From positions 4,402,001-4,466,000 of the forward strand of contig NC_134934.1 in NCBI RefSeq assembly GCF_051020765.1: a DNA stretch of 64,000 nt, read 5' to 3'. How positions within the stretch are numbered: the first letter of the stretch is position 1; the number at the start of each line of letters is the position of its first letter. A program made the position numbers and the translations under genes. Of this stretch, positions 56,501-64,000 are shown in pieces. This DNA is from Lasioglossum baleicum. Lineage: Eukaryota > Arthropoda > Insecta > Hymenoptera > Halictidae. The notes under the pieces are model-generated. The model had not been told where the DNA came from, did not search any database, and saw only the letters and a list, made by a program, of their open reading frames with translations.

Positions 56501-59500
56501 TGAATAATGCTATCGTCGTGACCAGCATTTTCAAGTTTTCTGTTTGAATATTTGAAAATTTTGGAATTTGAAAAATGCGAGAATTTAGAGATGCGAAACT
56601 CCAGTTTTAGGAATGAAGCAGCGGGGACAATCTCCCGGTGAGCGATAGCGGATTTCACTGTGACGGATCGAAAATTTAATAACAGTCAATTCGGCCGGTT
56701 TTATTGAATGGTTCCCGGGTCTAAATCAACATTTCTGAAAGTTTGCCCCTGTGCAACCCCAGCGCCGCGGAGCGCCGAGTGCCACACTTCGGGGGATGTT
56801 GATTTAGAGAAAAAGGGATTTTCCTGCTATTATAGTACCCTCTTTAAATCGAACAACCTTTATCGTTATTCTTCTGTGTACCTACATTCGTGCTCGGAAA
56901 TTTTCGGGCAGTTACTTCGAGCACAGCCTCTATTATTCTCTCGAACGCATTTAGTTCGCTAGCGCTCCGTCGGCTCTATGTGTTGATATTCTAATTCGAT
57001 CATTATAATTTGTAATACCGACATTTAACGCTCCGCAGAGGCGTTATGAGTGTTTTCAAAAGGGAAATTATTCTCGATAGGAATCCCCTTCTCGTCGACA
57101 GTCGTGTGGACATAGAAAACAAAAACATTCGGATCTTTACTCTCTATTAAATCAATAAATAATATCATTTGTGAATTTAGTTCGGCAATTCAAGCAGAAA
57201 TGCGAGATGATCCTTCGTAACTGGAAGCATTAGGGTAATGAATTTAAAATTGTATTAACTAGCCGGGATCTTGAAATAACGGAGCACAGAACTGTATGAT
57301 CCACCTCCATTAACAACATTAACTATTGATTTTCTTATATTGCTTCATCTTATTCCAACGAATCAGTTCCCTAAGGCAGACATGCAATTGATGTACATTT
57401 TCTTTCATAAAGTGATTAAAGACAAAGAAGTTTACGCTAAATAAAAATGTTCTATGCGATTCACAACAAACTGAAATGACATAGAAATTTATTTCCTTGC
57501 GTAATATGTAAACTGCGGATCTTTATGCATTTATGGCTTATGAAAATGCTCAAAAAAGGCTAGAATATAAAATACGATAGAATTTTCTACAATTTTCATT
57601 TGTTTTGCATCTACAAAGGCTGCTCCCATTCAAAAATAGGATTATACTTCGTTCCACTTTCTTAAAATTTTACCATCAATATGTTTAATAGGTTGAAAAT
57701 AATGCAACAGTGTTGTTTTCAATTCTCCTAATGACTTTACTGTCTTAAATCATATCAACTTATTTTTCTCATAAATCCATCAAATCCGCTATCTAGTTGT
57801 AATCTCGAACATCAATTTGTTTTTCTTCAGACGTTCATAAAAATCTGTGGAGGACATAAAACAATTTTTACCCGAAAGTATAGGGGAGGAGTAAGGGTTA
57901 AGAGGTTTTTGTCGGTGGCGTGGGTCGAAATCGTGTGACAGGGGAGTTCATATCTTTAACCCTACGGTGTCCCTAGTACATATAACCATAGCTAGCAGCT
58001 GGACAGCTTGGGAAACGCGACACCGGCTGTTTGCTGAGATAATGCTACAATATTTGTTCTTCCGCGGGGTGCCTCCCCTGTTATCTCTGTCAGAAGCGAA
58101 AAGTTCGGTTACCTGAATGAACACGGTGAAGTAGATGACAGCGATGGTGGTGGTGACGAACATTGGCTGCAGGGGCACGTTCCTTGGGTCGATCAGGAGC
58201 ACCAGAGCGAAAGCGACGGCGCCCCGTAAACCGCCATAGGACATCACGAATTTCTCCACCTTCTCGAGTTTGTGCAAACGGAACTGGTTCGCCACGGCCG
58301 ACAGCACGATCACGCCTGTAACACCGGTTAATGATTTTCGTTAGGGTTGGCCCCGTTTAGCCGATGACGTGGCCTTCGTGAATTTTTAAATCCCACCGTC
58401 GTCGATGTCGGCGTCGCGCCGGACAATTTACCGGTAAACTGTCAGTAGAATCGAGAAGCCGTAAGCCAGTGACAGTAATCCGCGATGCGAACTGATGGTT
58501 GCGGAAGGAGGGACGAATCCTTTTAAGTCTCCCGAGATTTCGTAACTTAAGAGACGCCGAAACGCCTTGAATAGCGAAGCAGAGGATCTTTTGTCCCTTT
58601 GTTCTCCTACCTCGCTGACCAAAACCGTTCTGTGTCCCGATACCGGTCGTCGTTTCGGTACGTACAACTCTGAATACCAGCGACGGAAAACGTTCAACGA
58701 ATTTCCCGAGGAAAACTTAGAATACCAGCCTCGTCCCGTTTCGGCGCGCGCCCGTGACAGTGACATGGATTAGATCATATTAATCTCTCCTTTTAATATA
58801 TCAAACGTTTCGTTTCGCGGCACCGAAACCTATACCAGAATTTACCAAAATATGCTAGAATACACCAGAATGTACCAGAATATATCAGAATGTCCTAGAA
58901 AATATCGGAATATACCAGAATATGCCAGAATATAACAGAGTTTACCAAAATATACTAGAATATACCAGAGAATGTACCAGAATATAGTAGAATATATTAG
59001 AATATACTAGAAAATATCAGAATATACCAGAATATGCCAGAATATAATAGAGATTACCAAAATATACTATTGGGTTGGGGAATAAGTTCGTAGCGTTTTA
59101 TGTTTGCTTTTATTCTACGATTTTTTTGTTCTTTGGCAAAGTGTTGTACATCAATCGAAAGAGCTCTCTTTCTGCTCTACAAAACTGTGATAATCGTTGT
59201 TTTGAATAATTTCATTTTTTATTATTTTTCAGGCTTAGAAATGGAATATCCAGGAGGCAACAAATGAACATTTGCGACACCTGCTTTTCTTCGCTTTCAT
59301 CGAGGTCAAAAACAATTACCGGAAAAAATGAACTGCGATCATAAGACGATTCTCAACCATCTTCGTTCGATGGTATTTGTCGAAAAATTGGGAGCTTGGG
59401 TGTCTCACGAGCTCACCGAAAACAACGAAGAAAATCGCCTTCAAATTGCTTCTCAACATGTGTCGAAAATGTTGATTTTCGCCCAAAACAACGATTATCA

Positions 59501-62500
59501 CAGTTTTGTAGTGCAGAAAGAGAGCTCTTCCGATTGATGTACAACACTTTGCCAAAGAACAAAAAAATCGTTGTAGAATAAAAGAAAACAAAACAATACG
59601 AACTTATTCCTCGACCCAATAGAATATACCAGAATATACCAGAATACATATACTAGAATGTACATGAACACACCAGAATACAACAGAATATAGTAGAATG
59701 TACCATAATTATTATCCAGCCTCTTCTGTATCTCATAAATGCTTATGACACGTTTATAAAAACGATAAAAAACGTCTTTAGAATCGCATTATACCGAATA
59801 AGATCCAAACTCCCTCGCGAGTTCCCCGTTGGCAATAACCGCAGTCGACGGGCTGCTCTAAAAACAAGTTTTTATATTAATCCGAAGACATTGCGTATAT
59901 ATTGCATGCCGATAAGCTAATATATTATAGTCGGGCTCAGTCGATCCTCTTCGAATAAACTCTATATTCGCTCCTCCCACAGTGAATCTTGGCGGAAAAT
60001 TTGCCCGAAAATCGTTCGAAAATGCATAAAACATGTCCCACTCTCCGACCCCGTGCCAAAGACGGTCCTCCTCGAACTATTGCTGCTAGCCGTCCTTGTC
60101 GGCGGCTAGAAGATCCGACTATAAGAAACGATATTCTTGGCACAATCCCGTAACCGGTAAGTGACACACGATAAGCGGTGATTGGTTTAGCTTAAGTCCC
60201 TTATCCCGTAATACCATTAGCAAGTCGAACTCGTCTGAATCGCGCGGGAGGCATTGCACATCCTCGCGAGTGGCTGTATTGATTCGAACGACGCGATTAG
60301 GGGTTTTCCTCGAGCACCTACTGAGTCGTATCTCTAACCGCGGCTGACCTTGTACTCGAAAAGAGATTTCGAAAAACAGGATCAAACGATCCGATCCTTC
60401 CCGCTCGTAGAAGCTTGTTTCCCATCGATCCACAGACAAAACCTTCTTTATGACTACTAATACAAAGTGTGCAAATATTTGAAATATTAACCCGTATAGA
60501 TTCATCTGCTTCTTCACATAACGTATCTACAGGGTGTCTCCAAAACATATTTATACAATCCATTAAGATGATTGTCTTCCCGAAAATTCCACTAAACTTC
60601 CAAAAATTCAGATCGTGAAATAGCGATCACTGTCACGAAAAATTTTGACATGAAAAGGAAGTTTAATGTCTGCTCTAATGCTCAACCAACAAAAATTTTT
60701 CCATTTTTTGGCGTTTATTGCCTACTTTATTGGCTATTACTGAATTACGTTATGAGTTTTGTCCGGCTAATTAGCATTGATCGCAACACTGTGGATGATT
60801 AATTCGCGGAACGGAGAGAACACTGTTATTAATCTTACGAAGGAAATTATGTAGAAACGGAAGACTTCCCCCCAGCCTCTCACTCTAGCTCTCTCATTCT
60901 TTCTCGCTCTGTACTCGAAAGATCAAAAAGAATTCGCTGTTTGAGTCTACGGGGTGTCCTTAGAGGACACGGCGCGGAAGATAATATGAAGAGAAAAAAG
61001 AACCGATGTAACATCAAAGACAAATGTTCAATCAAATAATGGTGTTCAACTGAGGAGAGAATATCTGTGTCTGCAATCTTCAACATGGCGGCGCGCCGCG
61101 CGCCGTCGTCGTCCTCTGTGCGAGGTTTAGTGACCCGGCGAAGACGCCGACACAGACGTATCAAAGTTAAGCCAGTTTTAATAATACTAAACTTTGATCT
61201 TTGAAGAAAATTTCTCCGACAAACACTGCCGGTCATGCTGGCCTTTATTTTATCTTTTCCATCACTACCTTTGACATTCCGCTGCTGGTCTATATTCGCT
61301 GCAAACCGTGTGCCTCCGGTTTTATTCAAATTTTTGTTTTCTTCTTTCTTTCTTTTATCCTTGAATTCGAGCCTGGAATCGACTTTGAACGTAATCATTA
61401 TACTGCAGGCTCTACGCATGCATAGTGCGACTGATCTTAAAAACCTGGGCGCAGGGAAATGTTCAAAAAGGTTTACCGTTGCTGCGACCCTCGGTTCAAC
61501 TGTGCTTTTGAATTGGCTATGAGAAATAAAGGACCTGCACGTATGTTGGTGACAACATTTTTATACGTTTGTGAACGTAAAATCTCATCTTTGATATGTT
61601 ACAACCGTGACGAGGAAATTCTCTGCGAAGATTGTTTGAAATACTAAAAATTTTAGAGAATCAAGTTGAAGTCTTAAATTTCGAGGAAAAAAGAAGAATG
61701 TGTGCCAATCTTTTATTGTTTGTAGAAATGAATTGCTTGTTTGTATATTTTAGCTCGCGAAGGATTAGAAAATCGTATGAAATCTATACATATAAATTCA
61801 ACCTTGTCGCGTAACTAGTGTTAATACAGACAGGGTATAAGCAGCGAAATCAAAATACAATTTGAACCATTCAGTAATTCAAAGTCTTTAGTAAGTTTTC
61901 AAATAAACTTTTTCAATTATATTCTGGACATTAGATCAATAAGTGTTTTTCTAATTATGAATAATCGTCATTTCTATTGAATCTATATCGATTGCCACGT
62001 TAATTAACGAATTTGCTAAAGTGAAAGTTAAAAGTAAGTAGTAAAACTGCAGTAGATTGTTGTAGTTAACAGTTGATATTTTCAAAATAAAAATAATATT
62101 CGTACATGTTCTGCAGTTTTCTTTTTTAAATCACAATCGAAGGTTAATTGAAAAAAAAACCATTCAAGAGGTGGCATTGAGTACAGAAAAGGAACAGTTT
62201 GCAACCTGCATAGTTGCACATTATTGTTTTTGGATGGAAACAGGCCTACAGATGCATCAATAAGTACAATAGCTGTTGAGCCCGCTGCAGCGGCTCGTGT
62301 GGGACGAGCCTATCGCGGTTAGAGTGTAATGGACAGCTATTTTAAACAGTTCTTTAGAAAAGCAGGCTATAAAGTTCATGGCACGTTAAAGCGACTAGTT
62401 TTCAGGCATAAGCGGTGTATAGTTTGCAAGGTAGGACTCACCGACGATCCGATAGACCGAGCAGAAGACGATGGTCGTGAGGACAAACCATGTGTTCCAG

Positions 62501-62659
62501 TTGTGGGCGTTGTTCACGGTGGCCACGCCGAGGAACATGAATATAATGGTCTCGGATCCGCTCGACAGCATTTTCATCGTATATTTGACGGTGGTGTGCG
62601 ACTTGTGCGATATATTGGCCTCCACGTAGTTCTTCATGGTAATGCCGCAGAAGGTGATC
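44542..62659 (-). CDS. Nhe2: Nhe2-type Na+/H+ exchanger, 3' part of gene
   Basis: Thirteen minus-strand exons: 62442-62659, 58113-58315, 53278-53367, 52698-52768, 51789-52004, 50289-50424, 49409-49549, 48774-48843, 48565-48669, 48192-48293, 47102-47263, 45690-45839 and 44542-44783. They join in frame to 634 residues. The first exon continues from exons beyond the right edge. The transport domain shows ITFCGITMKNYVEANISHKS, SGSETIIFMFLGVATVN, then SYGGLRGAVAFALVLLID and VTTTIAVIYFTVFIQGITIKP, hallmarks of SLC9A plasma-membrane exchangers. The tail has CSQLEAGWNID, NPSKKDLTDA.IHHLLAEELCKPY, DRDLSTQVNYKM and a C-terminal SFPYSAQVPS, as I recall for Drosophila Nhe2 (NHE2/3/5 group). It exchanges Na+ for H+ at the cell surface. 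Alternative ends are discussed in the findings. The intron positions are well supported except 48192 (donor GTACAA) and 47102 (donor GTGAGG). Confidence 0.92.
44888..45084. repeat. Inverted-repeat element TTAACCCCTTGCCGTA, copy 2
   Basis: The ends ttaacccttgccgtac and gtacggcaaggggttaa enclose about 165 bp, in opposite orientation to copy 1. It lies in the Nhe2 intron 44784-45689. Partial ends also occur near 38270 and 54488-54507. Confidence 0.78.
46240..46329 (-). other. Candidate alternative exon of Nhe2
   Basis: A 90 bp open stretch lies between a good acceptor (ctttacag) and a GTAAAT donor, encoding 30 residues in phase 0 (GIHIFEDEG...PVGEH). It does not fit the phase 1 junction between the exons at 47102 and 45690, so it can only be used with the 47097 donor GAG|GTTACA or as part of another end. 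It may be an unused pseudo-exon. Confidence 0.3.
46686..46794. repeat. Short inverted-repeat element TTAACACGTTGACTGC
   Basis: The ends TTAACACGTTGACTGCG and GCAGTTAGCGTGTTAA flank about 75 bp containing tctcacgaagcgtgatgc, itself palindromic. It lies in a Nhe2 intron. Confidence 0.65.
47600..47937. repeat. Inverted-repeat element ending in TGATTCACGAGAAACAGGC
   Basis: The left end caccgggtgattcacgagaa (continuing acaggc) is inverted at 47914-47937 as gcctgtttctcgtgaatcgg, with TA on both flanks. The inside is AT-rich and non-coding. It lies in a Nhe2 intron. Confidence 0.7.
48515..48539. repeat. (GA)n microsatellite
   Basis: A GA run in the intron just downstream of the Nhe2 exon 48565-48669. 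Confidence 0.9.
48964..48992. mobile_element. hAT-like element fragment
   Basis: A single start motif, agactgcggattttgcgc, without a partner end. Confidence 0.45.
49730..49787. repeat. CT/CTTT-rich microsatellite
   Basis: A (CT)n run followed by (CTTT)n in a Nhe2 intron. Confidence 0.85.
51043..51208. mobile_element. hAT-like miniature transposon, copy K
   Basis: The ends are tagacagagaattttatgc and gatccgctgtcta; no target duplication is left. It lies in the Nhe2 intron 50425-51788, inverted relative to copy L about 100 bp on. Confidence 0.65.
51311..51498. mobile_element. hAT-like miniature transposon, copy L
   Basis: Begins tagacagcggatctttaggc and ends gcataaaatccgcggtgac, a worn copy of the tagacagc subtype without clear target duplication. 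Confidence 0.65.
52147..52324. repeat. Inverted-repeat element TTAACCTCTTAACTGCGG
   Basis: The ends ttaacctcttaactgcgg and acgcagttaactggttaa are imperfect inverted repeats, similar to the element at 24179-24434. It lies in the Nhe2 intron 52005-52697. Confidence 0.65.
53688..53712. mobile_element. hAT-like element fragment
   Basis: A single degenerate end, tgactgtggattttatgc, with no partner end found. Confidence 0.35.
53760..54427. mobile_element. 668 bp fold-back element
   Basis: The outer end tgtatgcccatacagttact is inverted at the right as gtaactgtgtataggcataca. The arms of about 250 bp share aagacgataacttttttaat, gcaattagtttattacagga (then tgtgaaaa), aaatactaaaagttgcattt and tatgtgggcc. 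The middle of about 170 bp carries no coding frame. No clear target duplication. It lies in the 4.7 kb Nhe2 intron. Confidence 0.82.
56147..56347. mobile_element. hAT-like miniature transposon, copy M
   Basis: The ends tagactgcggatctttatgc and gcataaaatccgcagtcta are flanked by TTTATTAG and TTCATTAG (7 of 8). Confidence 0.85.
57509..57795. mobile_element. hAT-like miniature transposon, copy N
   Basis: The longest copy (287 bp), from taaactgcggatctttatgc to catcaaatccgctatcta. Its interior shares a block with fragment G. No target duplication is recognisable. Confidence 0.7.
58836..59069. repeat. 10 bp minisatellite TACCAGAATA, left part
   Basis: About 23 degenerate units of (a/g)ccagaatat type in tandem. 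The array resumes at 59622 after the inserted mariner derivative. Confidence 0.88.
59070..59619 (+). mobile_element. Hairpin-shaped mariner derivative
   Basis: The ends TTGGGTTGGGGAATAAGTTCG and its imperfect inverse are flanked by TA (59068-59069, 59620-59621). The inverted arms are about 137 bp long, much longer than normal mariner ends. Between them are broken transposase pieces: EHLRHLLFFAF (N-terminal motif) and, in another frame, DHKTILNHLR, WVSHELTENN and NRLQIASQH, which in intact mariners lie between the DNA-binding and catalytic parts. The catalytic domain is missing. Confidence 0.85.
59622..59706. repeat. 10 bp minisatellite, right part
   Basis: Continuation of the TACCAGAATA array after the mariner insertion, more degenerate towards its end. 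Confidence 0.8.
60529..60550. repeat. Solo end related to the 3.3 kb palindrome
   Basis: tctacagggtgtctccaaaa matches the terminal sequence of the 18480-21761 element for about 14 bp, with no partner end nearby. It could be chance or a remnant. Confidence 0.35.
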
Positions 62660-64000
62660 CTGCGATAAAGAGGCCACGGATAATGGGGGGGGGTGGATAC
62701 CAGGGGAGAGAGAGGACGCGTGCGAGCTCGGGAAACTCGAGTTATCGATCGTCTCGCGCCGTTTCCTAAACGCCGTCGAAATTAATTCGGACATACGATC
62801 CGGGACGGCGGCGTTTACAAAATCGATGTTCACGGTGTTAGGGGACGAAGCCCCCCCCTCTCTCTCTCTCTCCCCCTTCGCTCTCCGATCTCTCTCGGTC
62901 TGCGGTTATAACACGACATCCCTGCCGAGAGATTTACGGGGGTGGCCACGTCTTACGTGGGACCCTCGTTAGCTGGGCTGATCAACTCCGTAAAATATAA
63001 AGTCGCGCGGAAAACACTTACGATCACCGACATTCTATTTTAACCCTCATCCGCTACTCCAGTCAATTTGACACATTACCCACTGCCTCTGAAAACGCCT
63101 CCAAGAAGCATCGGCACGCTAAACTTCCGATTTTGGAAAAATTGTTGGCAAAAATCTGTGATTGTAAGGAAGAACGCCGCATGTCACACTCTTTCACTTT
63201 CGAGATGCGTATGAATTGAACATAGACTTTTTTCTGGTAGTGTATAAACACGCGAATTATATACTCTAAAGCACAATTAATGCATAAATTCAATTTTTTT
63301 TTGAATTTGTGACATGCGGTTTTTTATTCTTTCAACCACGGAAATAATCGTACAGCGATAAACACAGACTGCAAGCTCTTCCACTTTCACAATCCATTAT
63401 TCCCTTTATTTAGAGATCTTTTTGAAACGCCTCTAAAACCGAGGAAAAATTTTTCTCTTCAAAGAGTTTACTATACATTTGAAAATTGACGCTTTCCCTT
63501 TACAACAACCTCTTGGAACTTGATACACGATCTTTTTCGGCAGTGTAAAGTGACTGAGAAAATGAATAGCAAATTTTGGGGCTGGTTGTTCGTCGAAATT
63601 GACAATTTTGATCGTTCGTTCCTCCGCCGTATCGATTTTTCACCGCCCTGTCGATTTAATACCAAGGGACAGATTAAGTGGGAAAATGAGGGACGCACGG
63701 GGGTTAATGCGTCAAACGTGAACTAAATGTCGACGGAAATTTCTGCAGAGGTCGAAACCACACCCTGCTGAAATAGAAGCTGCGAGAAATCGTGCGGGTC
63801 AACGTACTTATTATCTCTCAGTTTTCTTTATAGTGAATTGATCGATTTTTCTCGAGAAATTTGAATCGGTTCGCTGATGCATTAAGGAGACTGCATTTAA
63901 TGCGAGCATCTTCTTAACAACTAAGTATAGCGAAATTAATTAATAAATATGTTTCTCGGGTACTACGAAAGTACCTCTTAAGGGACTCGTTAATACGCAG
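62660..64000. other. Upstream Nhe2 intron, right edge of window
   Basis: Nothing coding is recognised. It contains an inverted-repeat element at 63154-63341. The preceding Nhe2 exons must lie beyond 64000. Confidence 0.55.
63154..63341. repeat. Inverted-repeat element (family CTGTGGTTG), copy 2
   Basis: Left atctgtgattgtaaggaaga then acgccgcatgtcaca, right tgtgacatgcggttttttat then tctttcaaccacgg, inverted. It is related to the element at 13219-13460, also near a simple non-coding interior. Confidence 0.65.

Larger units (their letters stand above)
53368..58112 (-). other. Large Nhe2 intron
   Basis: About 4.7 kb holding the 668 bp fold-back at 53760-54427, hAT-like copies M and N, and GC-rich stretches at 54.7-56.0 kb without a supported gene. 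The frames at 54.9-55.5 kb overlap each other on both strands and resemble no family I know. Confidence 0.55.
58316..62441 (-). other. Large Nhe2 intron
   Basis: About 4.1 kb between two transport-domain exons. It holds a 10 bp minisatellite split by a mariner derivative and a solo tacagggtgtctc end near 60529. Frames at 60.1-60.5 kb and 61.2-61.6 kb have no recognised similarity; the Cys-rich one is described in the findings. Confidence 0.55.

Noticed and set aside
60119..60517. 132-residue minus-strand frame
   Set aside because: No family resemblance, and it lies between repeats in an intron; its amino-acid make-up does not differ convincingly from translated non-coding sequence.

Overview
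The window is nuclear DNA of an insect. Seven protein-coding genes are present, with introns mostly 55-800 bp, GT-AG splice sites and animal-type gene families (a ciliary LLC1-like protein, UTP4, a Lifeguard/GRINA protein, Rab10, UCKL1, a DUF389 membrane protein and a Nhe2-type sodium/proton exchanger). CpG-rich gene-free DNA, many GA/CT microsatellites and mariner relics fit a hymenopteran such as an ant or bee. That placement is an inference; nothing in the window proves the order.

Layout. 1-13650 holds no gene I can support; it is GC-rich, with simple repeats, a duplicated block carrying TGACGTCA palindromes, and scattered short transposon pieces. 13651-14281 (+) is a three-exon LLC1/C20orf85-type gene. 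It converges on UTP4 (15202-17683, -), a U3 snoRNP WD40 protein. Between UTP4 and the next gene lies a 3.3 kb near-perfect palindrome (18480-21761) built from 143 bp tandem units in opposite orientations. 23865-25866 (+) is a Lifeguard/GRINA (TMBIM) gene, tail to tail with Rab10 (27465-28813, -). A GC-rich fold-back element (29874-30502) separates Rab10 from UCKL1 (31155-34578, +). UCKL1 converges, with about 220 bp between stop codons, on a 12-exon DUF389 gene (34799-38825, -). 38826-44541 is repeat-rich and gene-free and may include the 3' UTR of Nhe2. From 44542 to beyond the right edge runs Nhe2 (-); 13 exons covering roughly the last third of the transport domain and the whole cytoplasmic tail are visible, and its 5' exons lie outside the window.

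The genes do not form a functional unit; they are ordinary housekeeping, trafficking and transport genes in alternating orientation. The most distinctive content is mobile. It includes a miniature transposon family with ends TAGAC(T/A)GCGGATC and 8 bp target duplications (at least 14 copies, several inside UCKL1 and DUF389 introns). There are also at least six other inverted-repeat families, two mariner derivatives (one folded into a long hairpin and inserted into a 10 bp minisatellite), and the giant palindrome. All exon boundaries were derived by hand from reading frame, splice signals and remembered family similarity, without any alignment program or transcript data.
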